Source of the DNA: CAZSNT01 sp964607765
Lineage (GTDB): Bacteria; Verrucomicrobiota; Lentisphaeria; Oligosphaerales; JABHEG01
Assembly: GCA_964607765.1 (NCBI GenBank)
Contig: CAZSNT010000054.1
Coordinates: forward strand, 1-54,321
Length of the DNA: 54,321 bases
Direction: 5' to 3'
A program made the position numbers and the translations under genes. The notes beneath the pieces are model-generated. The model was not told where the DNA came from, did no database searches, and saw only the letters and a list, made by a program, of their open reading frames with translations. Shown piece after piece: positions 27,157-34,757 of this stretch. Every line of letters begins with the position of its first letter. Within the stretch, counting starts at the first letter, position 1.

Positions 27157-27963
27157 ATGACGCTGACTCCCAACCCCTTCTGTTCGACTGCCAGTCACCC
27201 ATACATGCTCGCCTGTGCCTTGGTGTTCTCAGCACTCCTGGCTGACGCGGCAACGGCAACGGACCGTAATCTGTCCGCAGCAGCTGATCAGCATTGGGAA
27301 AACGGCGACTACGCGGCAGCATTCGAGGCTTACAGCCGGGCCGCGGCACAGGGCGACCTGTTCGCGCAGTGTCGCCTCGGCGAGATGTATCTGCAGGGCC
27401 TCGGTGTGGATAAGGACGAACGCAAAGCCATGAGCGCGTACCGCGTGGCAGCGGACAGAGGCGCGCCTGTGGCCCAGAGCGTATTGGGAGTCATGTACCT
27501 CGAAGGCCTGGGAACGCTGCGTGACTACAAACAGGCTATTGCGTGGTTCGCAAAGGCGTCCGCGCAAGGCAACGGCATGGCGACGTTCAACATGGCCCTG
27601 ATGTACCGCGAGGGGAAAGGCGTTGAGAAGAGCGCCGCCCGGTACCTGGAGCTGTTGCGTTTGGCCGGAAAACTCAGGAACCCCAGAGCCCTGTTCGAGC
27701 TGGGGAGCATCTATAGGGACGGGAAACTGCTCCGCAAGGACCAAGGCAAGGCTGCGGAGTTCTTCGCCAAGGCAGCGTCGCTGGGCGATCCGGCCGGCCA
27801 GGCGGCCCTCGGACTTGCCTACTGCCTCGGCCAAGGCGTGGAACCCGACCTGGCCAAAGCAAAGACCGCTATCAAGCTTGCTTACGACAATCCGGATGCG
27901 GACGCCTCGATTCGCAGCAAGTGCGAAGCGCTTTGGACTCGCTTCGAACTCCATGACCAGTAG
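27157..27963 (+). CDS. Exported Sel1-repeat (SLR/TPR-like) protein
   Basis: A 268-residue protein with an N-terminal hydrophobic export signal (MLACALVFSALLADAATA), which makes the ATG at 27205 a plausible alternative start. About five Sel1-like repeats follow, each with the pattern of a helix pair and AxxxLGxxYxxGxGVxxD, for example AQCRLGEMYLQGLGVDKDE, AQSVLGVMYLEGLG and QAALGLAYCLGQGVEPD. Such solenoids mediate protein-protein contacts in the periplasm. No partner can be named. The nth gene begins 12 bases after its stop, so they are likely co-transcribed. Confidence 0.85.
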   Translation: MTLTPNPFCSTASHPYMLACALVFSALLADAATATDRNLSAAADQHWENGDYAAAFEAYSRAAAQGDLFAQCRLGEMYLQGLGVDKDERKAMSAYRVAADRGAPVAQSVLGVMYLEGLGTLRDYKQAIAWFAKASAQGNGMATFNMALMYREGKGVEKSAARYLELLRLAGKLRNPRALFELGSIYRDGKLLRKDQGKAAEFFAKAASLGDPAGQAALGLAYCLGQGVEPDLAKAKTAIKLAYDNPDADASIRSKCEALWTRFELHDQ

Positions 27964-27975
27964 CAACGCCCAGCC

Positions 27976-28629
27976 ATGAGCCGATATCTGACACGCCAAC
28001 AGGTTAGAGATTTCTTCGACGGGCTGGCCGCCCACATCGACCCCAAGTGTGAGTTGGACTGGGAGACCCCCCTCGATCTGCTGATAGCTGCCGTGCTCTC
28101 TGCGCAGGCTACCGACCGCAGTGTCAACATCGTAACGACCAAGCTCTGGCAGCGCTGCCGGACCCCCGAAGACTACCTGGCGCTTGGCGAGGAAGGCCTG
28201 CATCGCTACATCCGTTCCATCGGCCTGTTCCGGAACAAAGGCAAAGCAATCCTGGGCATCTGCCGCAGGCTGCATGATGACCACGACGACCGTGTGCCGC
28301 AGACGCGCGAGGAACTGCAGGCGCTGCCCGGAGTCGGCCGCAAGACGGCCAATGTCGTGCTGAACGTGGTCTTCGGGCAACCCACGTTGGCGGTAGACAC
28401 GCACGTATTCCGCGTCAGCAATCGCGTCGGTCTGGTCAGGGAGAAGACGCCCGAAGCAACAGAGAAAGCGTTGCTGAAGAAGGTCCCCGAGCAGCATCTC
28501 CTGCACGCTCACCACTACCTCATCCTGCACGGCCGCTACACCTGCAAGGCGCGCAAGCCGGAGTGCCGGCATTGTCCCGTCCGGCATGTGTGCAACTACA
28601 CGGACAAGACGCCGGCGCCCGAGAAGTGA
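27976..28629 (+). CDS. nth: Endonuclease III (base-excision DNA glycosylase/AP lyase)
   Basis: A 217-residue Nth of normal length. It removes oxidised pyrimidines and cleaves the abasic strand. Seen are LLIAAVLSAQATDRSVN (34-50), the helix-hairpin-helix LPGVGRKTANV with catalytic Lys123, the catalytic Asp141 in VDTHVFRV, and the [4Fe-4S] ligands Cys190, Cys197, Cys200 and Cys206 in the canonical C-x6-C-x2-C-x5-C spacing. All key residues are present, so the enzyme should be active. It follows the Sel1-repeat gene by 12 bases. Confidence 0.97.
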   Translation: MSRYLTRQQVRDFFDGLAAHIDPKCELDWETPLDLLIAAVLSAQATDRSVNIVTTKLWQRCRTPEDYLALGEEGLHRYIRSIGLFRNKGKAILGICRRLHDDHDDRVPQTREELQALPGVGRKTANVVLNVVFGQPTLAVDTHVFRVSNRVGLVREKTPEATEKALLKKVPEQHLLHAHHYLILHGRYTCKARKPECRHCPVRHVCNYTDKTPAPEK

Positions 28630-28765
28630 TCGACCACCGTGGCTGCAACGGCCACCACGGGCGGCGCGTATGCGGCGGCGCGTGCATGGCATTGGGTGTG
28701 TGGTTCGTTCCGTTCGGTTGACGATTACGCTCGACGATCACAGCCTTGGGCGCCAGTAACGCGTC

Positions 28766-28902
28766 AGTTACGTGACGCGTCCCCCGTAGCCCGGCTCTCC
28801 CGAGCCGGGTGTCCTTGTCGTTCCGCTCTATCCGGAGGCACGGCAGCACACCCGGCTCAGGAGAGCCGGGCTACGGGGGACGCGTGGATGCCTCACGTAA
28901 CT
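28766..28902. repeat. REP/BIME-like palindromic element, copy 2, inside a longer hairpin
   Basis: Arms at 28775-28800 and 28860-28885 are perfect 26-bp inverted repeats. The core is nearly the same as the element at 8058-8156, including the CCCGGCTC/GAGCCGGG stems. The palindrome continues outward through AGTTACGTGA (28766-28775) and TCACGTAACT (28893-28902), and imperfectly to about 28749 and 28917. It fills most of the 407-base gap between nth and glmS. I see no gene there. Confidence 0.87.
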
Positions 28903-29036
28903 GGTTACGGGCGCCAAGCCCTGACGCTTGCATCGGTCGGAGCCGAAAATTATGTTAGTACCAGCTTTCCGGAGAGAGGAGAGCCTCCTGTCTTCCTTGT
29001 GGCACAGCAAATCCCGTGCGGAAGGACTCGGCACGC

Positions 29037-30911
29037 ATGTGTGGTATTGTCGGATACATCGGAGCGCGGACAGCACCAGGCATCTGTCTGGGCGCGCTGA
29101 GACGGCTTGAGTACCGAGGCTACGACTCCGCAGGCATTGCCGTGGTGACGCCCGAGTCACGCCTGGCAACGCGCAGGGTCGTAGGCAAGCTCTCCACCCT
29201 CGACGCGCTGCTGAACGAGCAACCACTGCAGGGCCGCATCGGCATCGGGCACACGCGCTGGGCCACTCACGGCCGGCCGTCCGTACGCAACTCACACCCT
29301 CACCTCTCCGCCAATGGCCGGATCGCGGTCGTGCACAACGGCATCATCGAAAACTACCAGGCCCTGCGTGCACAGCTGGGGGACGAGGGATATGCCTTCG
29401 CGTCGCAGACCGACAGCGAGGTCATGCCACACCTCGTCGAGAAGTACTACGACGGGGATCTGCGGGCGGCGGTCTGCCGGGCGGTGCAGGATCTGGAGGG
29501 CGCGTTCGCTTTCGGGGTCATCTGCGCCGATGCACCTGACGTGATGATCGCAGTCCGCCGCTTCTCACCGCTCGTTGTAGGGCTCGGTGACTCAGAGAAC
29601 TACATCGCGTCAGACATGGGCGCTATCCGTCGCGAAACGGATCGTGTGGTTGTCATCGACGACGATGAGGTGTGCCGGATCACCGCGGACGGCGTCGAGA
29701 TAACCGATCTGGCCGGCGCGCCGGTTGAGCGTTCGGTATTCGTCATTCCCTGGCCGGCGGACGCAGCCGAGCGGGCCGGACACAAGCACTTCATGCACAA
29801 GGAGATTCACGAACAGCCCGAAGCAATCCACGCGTGCCTTGCCGGACGCCTTACGGCTGCTGACAGCCCCATTGTACTCGATGGTATCGGCTTGACACCT
29901 GAACAGATCAGGGGGTTGCGCAAGGTCGTGTTCACCGCCTGTGGCACAGCGTATCACGCCAGCCTGGTCGGCCGCTTCCTCACCGAACGGCTTGCCCGAA
30001 TCCCTTCCGAGGCGGATCTGGCGGCCGAACTGCGCGCCCGGGACCCCGTCGTGCTGGAGAACACGCTCTGCATCGTGATCAGTCAGTCCGGTGAGACTGC
30101 GGACACGTTGGTCGCACTGCGCGACATGAAGAGGAAAGGCGCGAAGATTCTGTCGATTCTCAACGTTGTCGACAGCTCGATCGCGCGCGAGTCGGACGGC
30201 GTTGTCTACATCCAGGCGGGCCCTGAGATCGGGGTTGCGTCCACCAAAGCCTATACGCTTCAGATACTCACTCTGCAGCTGATCGCGCTGCATTTTGCGG
30301 AGGTGCGCGGGACCGTGTCGGGAGGTGAACTCAAGGCCCTGAAGGCCGGGCTCCTCGACATGCCCGCGCACGCCCGGACGCTCCTGGCCCGCGAGGATGA
30401 CGTCGTCGCTGTCGCGGCCAAACACTACCAGCGCCCGAACGCGCTGTATCTGGGGCGCGGCGTGAATCTGCCTTCGGCCATGGAAGGCGCGCTGAAGATG
30501 AAAGAGATCAGCTACATGCATGCCGAGGGCTACAGCGCCGGTGAGATGAAGCACGGTCCAATCGCTCTGATAGAACCGAGCTGTTTCACTGTCGCGGTGG
30601 CTGTGGCCGGTGATGTCCACGAGAAAATGATCGCCAACATCATGGAAGTGAAAGCGCGCAACGGCCCGGTCGTTGCCGTTGCCAATGACGGCGACGCCGC
30701 GGTTCGCGAAGCCGGCGTGGACATCTCGGCGGACCCGGGCGACCTGTCCAGTCACCCGAACGACATGATCTGGGTCCCGCCCGTGCCCGAACTGCTGTCC
30801 CCCATCGTCACGGCAATCCCACTGCAACTGCTGGCGTACCACATCGCCGACATGCGAGGCGAAGACATCGATCAGCCGCGGAATCTGGCCAAGACAGTCA
30901 CCGTGGAGTAG
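29037..30911 (+). CDS. glmS: Glutamine-fructose-6-phosphate aminotransferase
   Basis: A 624-residue GlmS. It converts fructose-6-phosphate and glutamine to glucosamine-6-phosphate, the first step towards peptidoglycan and lipopolysaccharide amino sugars. The start is fixed by Met-Cys: MCGIVGYIG, where Cys becomes the N-terminal nucleophile after Met removal. GAAGGA precedes it. The glutaminase domain (1 to about 220) shows GHTRWATHGRPS and NGIIENY. Two SIS isomerase domains follow with CGTAYHASL, SQSGETADTL and ASTKAYTLQ, and the conserved C-terminus PRNLAKTVTVE is intact. No glmS ribozyme-like leader is apparent upstream, only the palindromic element. Confidence 0.98.
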   Translation: MCGIVGYIGARTAPGICLGALRRLEYRGYDSAGIAVVTPESRLATRRVVGKLSTLDALLNEQPLQGRIGIGHTRWATHGRPSVRNSHPHLSANGRIAVVHNGIIENYQALRAQLGDEGYAFASQTDSEVMPHLVEKYYDGDLRAAVCRAVQDLEGAFAFGVICADAPDVMIAVRRFSPLVVGLGDSENYIASDMGAIRRETDRVVVIDDDEVCRITADGVEITDLAGAPVERSVFVIPWPADAAERAGHKHFMHKEIHEQPEAIHACLAGRLTAADSPIVLDGIGLTPEQIRGLRKVVFTACGTAYHASLVGRFLTERLARIPSEADLAAELRARDPVVLENTLCIVISQSGETADTLVALRDMKRKGAKILSILNVVDSSIARESDGVVYIQAGPEIGVASTKAYTLQILTLQLIALHFAEVRGTVSGGELKALKAGLLDMPAHARTLLAREDDVVAVAAKHYQRPNALYLGRGVNLPSAMEGALKMKEISYMHAEGYSAGEMKHGPIALIEPSCFTVAVAVAGDVHEKMIANIMEVKARNGPVVAVANDGDAAVREAGVDISADPGDLSSHPNDMIWVPPVPELLSPIVTAIPLQLLAYHIADMRGEDIDQPRNLAKTVTVE

Positions 30912-30930
30912 AGCTGTCCCACAATGGAAC

Positions 30931-31127
30931 GCTCGGCTCCGGGCTCGCGTCTTCCCTGGGACCGCCGAGCACCAGCTCGGCTCCGGGCTCGCGTCTTCCC
31001 TGGGACCGCCGAGCACCAGCTCGGCTCCGGACTCGCGTCTTCCCTGGGACCGCCGAGCACCAGCTCGGCTCCGGACTCGCCTGTGTTGGATTCCCGGATG
31101 CCGAGCTGGTGCTCGGCGATCCCAGGA
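30931..31127. repeat. Tandem array of 44-base hairpin repeats plus an inverted copy
   Basis: Three full 44-base units start at 30931, 30975 and 31019, with a partial fourth at 31063. Each contains the CCGAGC acca GCTCGG mini-hairpin. An inverted copy follows at about 31101-31127. The same unit forms the palindrome at 17177-17247. The array lies immediately after the glmS stop and fills most of the gap to 31216; it may act as a terminator or mRNA stabiliser. Translated frames across it (AELVLGG-like peptides) are artefacts. Confidence 0.88.
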
Positions 31128-31216
31128 CGATCCTCCCCATTGGTTTCTGAGACACGCCGCTGAGCGTTCCAGGGACATCCCCTTGAATCGCTGGCTATCC
31201 TGACGCCATCGCCGCG

Positions 31217-31681
31217 CTACCCGCCCCTCGCTATCCGCACCACCGCAATGACGTCTGCCGGCGCCAGGCGGAACGGCGCGCCCCGCCCCTGAAAGAAGCC
31301 GTGGTCACGGATCAGGTGGCTGTGCAGCGGCGTGAACGAGAACACGCGATCCTGCAAGCGCACCTCCACAACCCCTTTGTGCTCGCTGTCGCCGCACCCG
31401 AAGGGACACGGAATGCGGCCGCGTACTTCGGTCATGCGAACAGTCACGCGGTCATCGAACAAGTTGCGGGGCGATTCCAGCGCATCATCCGCGGCCGCAT
31501 GCAGCTCGTCCAGCACGTCTGCAACCTGATCCTGCGTGACACCGGCCTCTGCAAGCTCGCCCAGGTCTGCGGCCACGATCTGGGCCACATCCCGGTCATC
31601 ACTGCCCAGAAATCCGCCAAGTGAGAGTGCGCCGGGCCCCATGCGTTCGCGCAGCCGCCGTTCTGCGGGGTTCTCTTTCAC
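31217..31681 (-). CDS. Small Cys/His protein of unknown function, coupled to nqrF
   Basis: A 154-residue protein starting at GTG 31681, preceded by AGGGGA seven bases upstream and only 17 bases after the nqrF stop, so it is probably the last gene of the nqr operon. The N-terminal half is acidic and helical (DVAQIVAADLGELAEAGVT). The C-terminal half contains CPFGCGDSEHKG and then LHSHLIRDHGFFQGRG, a Cys-x3-Cys plus His cluster that could bind a metal. No signal peptide or membrane helix is present. I do not recognise a named family. A role in assembling or regulating the NQR complex is possible from position alone. Confidence 0.7.
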   Translation of the reverse strand: MKENPAERRLRERMGPGALSLGGFLGSDDRDVAQIVAADLGELAEAGVTQDQVADVLDELHAAADDALESPRNLFDDRVTVRMTEVRGRIPCPFGCGDSEHKGVVEVRLQDRVFSFTPLHSHLIRDHGFFQGRGAPFRLAPADVIAVVRIARGG

Positions 31682-31698
31682 GGTCCGTTCCCCTGTGC

Positions 31699-32796
31699 TC
31701 AAAACTTGTCGTAGTAGATCCTGTCCTCGGGCAACCCTTTGGAGGTGAGCACCTTCACGCAGGCATCGATCATACCGGGAGAGCCGCACAGGTACGCCTC
31801 GGACGCGGAGCAGTCCGGGCAGTGTTGGGCCACCACATCGGTCACCAGGCCGGTCTCCCCAGCCCACGCATCCCCATCAGCCGGTGCGCTCAGAGCGGGG
31901 ATGAAGTGGAAATCGGGCAGGGCCGCCTCGTACGCCGCCATCTCGTCGAGATAGAACATGTCTCGAGCCTGTACCGCGCCGAAGAAGTAGCGACACCGTC
32001 GCGCCACGTTCCGGCGCGTGAAGTCGGTCAGAAAACTGCGGAACGGCGCCATGCCGCTGCCGCCCGCGATGAAGATCATCTCCGCATCCGTGTCCTGGAT
32101 CTGGAAATCCCCGTACGGACCGTTGAACGTCACCATGTCGCCCACTTTGAGGTATTCGAACACCCAAGTGGTACAGATACCGTTGGGCACGAGCCGGATG
32201 ATAAGCTCCAGATGGTGCAGGTCGCGTGTGTCGGATGCGATCGAGTACGCTCTGTAGACCGACTCCGGGCTCTTGGCATAAGGCGGTGCTTCAAGCTGTA
32301 CGTACTGGCCGGGAATGAACTCGATCGTCTCCGGATCGACGAGTTCCAGACGCACGAACTTGATGTCGTGGGTCAAGCTGTCCAAGGCCACCACTTTGGC
32401 GGTGTACTGGCGAATGCTGAACAGCTCGGGCGGAATCTCGATCTGCATGTCGCCGCGGACTTTGACCTGGCAGGACAGTCGGAAGCTCTCGGTCCGGTCG
32501 CTGTCGGTCAGATGTGGCTCTTCGGTAGGCAGAAGCGGGCCGCCGCCGTCGAGCACCTTGAGTTTGCACAGTCCGCAACTGCCACGGCCGCCGCAAGCGG
32601 ATGGGATGAAAATCTGCTCCTGGCCAAGCACGCTCAGGAGGCTGTCCCCGCCCTGCGCCTCCAGCACTCGCTCGCCGTCGTTGACGCTGATCGTGCACAC
32701 GCCGTAGTCATTCACGATCCCGTCCGCAATGACCAGAAGCAGCGCGAGAACGCCGCAGATTGCGCACAGTATGGCTACCGGTAGAAAGAACGCCAT
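31699..32796 (-). CDS. nqrF: Na+-translocating NADH:quinone reductase subunit F
   Basis: A 365-residue NqrF, the NADH-oxidising entry subunit of the NQR complex. Residues 3-26 are the membrane anchor. A 2Fe-2S ferredoxin domain uses Cys68, Cys74, Cys77 and Cys109 (ACGGRGSCGLC then LSCQ). The reductase part has the FAD motif RAYSIAS, the NAD-binding GGSGMAPFRSF and the late LCGSPGMIDAC. The electron path is NADH to FAD to 2Fe-2S and on to the membrane subunits. The start at 32796 overlaps the nqrE stop in a TGATG, showing translational coupling; the longer in-frame open reading is antisense-like and rejected. All cofactor residues are present. Confidence 0.95.
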   Translation of the reverse strand: MAFFLPVAILCAICGVLALLLVIADGIVNDYGVCTISVNDGERVLEAQGGDSLLSVLGQEQIFIPSACGGRGSCGLCKLKVLDGGGPLLPTEEPHLTDSDRTESFRLSCQVKVRGDMQIEIPPELFSIRQYTAKVVALDSLTHDIKFVRLELVDPETIEFIPGQYVQLEAPPYAKSPESVYRAYSIASDTRDLHHLELIIRLVPNGICTTWVFEYLKVGDMVTFNGPYGDFQIQDTDAEMIFIAGGSGMAPFRSFLTDFTRRNVARRCRYFFGAVQARDMFYLDEMAAYEAALPDFHFIPALSAPADGDAWAGETGLVTDVVAQHCPDCSASEAYLCGSPGMIDACVKVLTSKGLPEDRIYYDKF

Positions 32797-33425
32797 CAGA
32801 ACTTGATCATCCCACTGAATCCGACGAATGCCAACGCGATAATCCCGCTGATCACGAGCGTAATGCCGGCGCCCTGCAGCCCGGGCGGGACCTTGTCCTC
32901 TCGCAGCCGCTCCCGGATCCCGGCCATGAGCACGATGGCAAGCATCCAACCCAGACCGCTGCCTGCCCCGAACACCAGGGACTTCCAGAACCCGTACCCC
33001 TGCTTGTTGATCATGAACAGCGACACACCGAGGATGGCGCAGTTCACCGTGATCAGGGGCAGGAAAATGCCGAGCGCAAAATACAGGGGCGGCGCCACCC
33101 GCTCGATGATCATCTCGACCAGCTGCACGAACGCCGCAATCACGACGATGAAAATGATGTACTCCAGGAACTCGATCTTCAGCGGCACGGTGATGTAGGC
33201 GTGAATCAGGTAGTTCAGGCCAGCCGTACAGGTTGTGACGAACACCACGGCAACCCCGAGCCCGACGCTGGTCTTCATCTGCCGCGAAATGGCCAGGAAC
33301 GAACACATGCCCAGGAAACGTGTGAGCAGGATATTGTCGGTCAGAGCGGCAGCGAGGAAGATCACCAGCAACTGCGTCATGAACCCCGGATCGGCCTGCG
33401 GAACTGTAGCGGCAAACAGAGGCAT
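32796..33425 (-). CDS. nqrE: Na+-translocating NADH:quinone reductase subunit E
   Basis: A 209-residue integral membrane protein with about six helices. NqrE-type sequence is seen throughout: TRFLGMCSFLAISRQMKTS, ALGIFLPLITVNCAILGVS and VPPGLQGAGITLVISG. The conserved cysteines in GMCSF and TVNCAI fit the intramembrane Fe-S centre shared by NqrD and NqrE. The last residues SGMIKF resemble NqrE rather than RnfA. The start at 33425 overlaps the nqrD stop as TGATG; an internal ATG (product MTQLLVIFL) is a less likely alternative. Confidence 0.93.
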   Translation of the reverse strand: MPLFAATVPQADPGFMTQLLVIFLAAALTDNILLTRFLGMCSFLAISRQMKTSVGLGVAVVFVTTCTAGLNYLIHAYITVPLKIEFLEYIIFIVVIAAFVQLVEMIIERVAPPLYFALGIFLPLITVNCAILGVSLFMINKQGYGFWKSLVFGAGSGLGWMLAIVLMAGIRERLREDKVPPGLQGAGITLVISGIIALAFVGFSGMIKF

Positions 33426-34054
33426 CACCGGCCGCCTCCTTCCTCTTTGCCCAGATTCAGCGACGTGCTGATCCAGGCCACAAGTGCGAGCATGAAAAAC
33501 GCCCCGGGCGGCATCACCATGATCGTCCACTGATGCCACCACAGATCACGCGCCGGCAGCGGGATGCCCAGCAGCGTGCCGAACCCCATCGTCTCGCGCA
33601 CCACGGCGATCACGGTCAGAACAAGGCTGTACCCCAATCCGGCGCCCAGGCCGTCGAGGAAAGAGGCTCCCGGCGGGTTCTGCGTCGCGAACGCCTCGCA
33701 GCGCCCCATGATGATGCAGTTGGTAATGATCAGCCCGACGTAGGGGCCGATCAGCTTGTGCACGTCGGGGAAGTAAGCGCGCATGGCAATGTCCACGATG
33801 ATGACGTAAGCGGCGATGATCAGAACCTGAACCATCATCCGGACCTGTTTCGGCGTGTGCTTGCGCAGCATTGAAACGGTCATACTGGAGAACGCCGTGG
33901 TGAACATCAGCCCCGCGCACATGAGCACGGTGTTCTTCAGCAGATTGGTGACGGCGAGCGTGGAACAGATGCCCAGCACCTGGCGGAACACGGGGTTTTC
34001 CCGCCAGATGTTGGCCAGGAAGGCTTTGCCGCCAACTGTGTCTTTGAATGCCAT
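33425..34054 (-). CDS. nqrD: Na+-translocating NADH:quinone reductase subunit D
   Basis: A 209-residue membrane subunit with about six helices, homologous to NqrE in inverted topology. Diagnostic stretches are NPVFRQVLGICSTLAVTN, GLIITNCIIMGRCEAFA and FLDGLGAGLGYSLVL. Cysteines in LGICS and ITNCI correspond to the intramembrane iron site. The start lies two bases after the nqrC stop, with GGGGA upstream, and its stop overlaps the nqrE start. It forms part of the sodium channel and electron path. Confidence 0.93.
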   Translation of the reverse strand: MAFKDTVGGKAFLANIWRENPVFRQVLGICSTLAVTNLLKNTVLMCAGLMFTTAFSSMTVSMLRKHTPKQVRMMVQVLIIAAYVIIVDIAMRAYFPDVHKLIGPYVGLIITNCIIMGRCEAFATQNPPGASFLDGLGAGLGYSLVLTVIAVVRETMGFGTLLGIPLPARDLWWHQWTIMVMPPGAFFMLALVAWISTSLNLGKEEGGGR

Positions 34055-34056
34055 GA

Positions 34057-34749
34057 TCAGTCCCGTCCCCGTTCGTCAGGGGCATCTCCTCGCATGGCGC
34101 GGTGAAACCGCGCAATGAAGTCGTCGAGCATGCGTTCCATTGCCATGGAAGTCTGGGTTGCCCCCGTAATCGCGTCCACGTGCCTGCCGAAAGCGGGACT
34201 GCCAGGCTGCGGCACGACCGCGTCGATGAATATGTGCTTGCTGCCTGTCGGGGCAGGCGAGAGGTCCAGCCCGTCACGGAACGCATCGGTGAACACGGGC
34301 TCTTCGATACGGCCGCCGAGCCCCGGCGTCTCTTTGTGGGACAGAATCACCAGGCCGACGCTGTTCTCCAGGTCCGGTGACAGGGCGAGAATCCCCTCGA
34401 CCGGCCCCCAGAATCCCAACCCGCGGAACCGGAAACCGCATGCCTGGAGCTGCGTGTGACCCGCGTCGGCAAACGCTCGCAAGAGACGGAACTCCCAGCC
34501 CGTCTCCGGATCACGACGCACCTCGCTGTCGTCTATCTGCGCACTAACAATCTCGGCTGTCTGCTCGGGGCTGAGGGCATCCGGGTCACCCAGGCCGAAG
34601 GCGCGCACCAGGGCACGCTCACGCAGGAAGCTCTCGTTCTCGCGCAGCGTCCGGCGCGATGCCAGGAAGATCCCCGTAACGCCCGCGCCGAAAACGGCGG
34701 CAATCACGATCATGAAAACAACAGTGTAAACGGATCGTCGTGTCATCAT
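34057..34749 (-). CDS. nqrC: Na+-translocating NADH:quinone reductase subunit C
   Basis: A 230-residue subunit with one N-terminal transmembrane helix (VYTVVFMIVIAAVFGAG) and a periplasmic FMN-binding domain. The covalent flavin motif TGATQT is present at 195-200, predicting Thr198 as the phosphoester-linked residue. The region GFRFRGLGFWGPVEGILAL is typical of NqrC/RnfG. Flavinylation needs ApbE, which is not in this window. Two adjacent ATGs (34749 and 34746) are both possible starts. It begins 8 bases after the nqrB stop. Confidence 0.93.
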   Translation of the reverse strand: MMTRRSVYTVVFMIVIAAVFGAGVTGIFLASRRTLRENESFLRERALVRAFGLGDPDALSPEQTAEIVSAQIDDSEVRRDPETGWEFRLLRAFADAGHTQLQACGFRFRGLGFWGPVEGILALSPDLENSVGLVILSHKETPGLGGRIEEPVFTDAFRDGLDLSPAPTGSKHIFIDAVVPQPGSPAFGRHVDAITGATQTSMAMERMLDDFIARFHRAMRGDAPDERGRD

Positions 34750-34757
34750 ACCTGCGC

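Noticed and set aside
28903..29036. glmS ribozyme or riboswitch
   Set aside because: The leader shows the palindromic repeat and a plain GAAGGA site. I could not recognise the conserved ribozyme core, which is mostly found in Firmicutes.
30931..31127. CRISPR array
   Set aside because: The direct repeats are contiguous 44-base units with no unique spacers and no cas genes nearby; they are tandem hairpins.
32797..33306. N-terminal extension of nqrF
   Set aside because: The extra residues are the shifted-frame reading of nqrE. The TGATG junction and the membrane anchor place the start at 32796.
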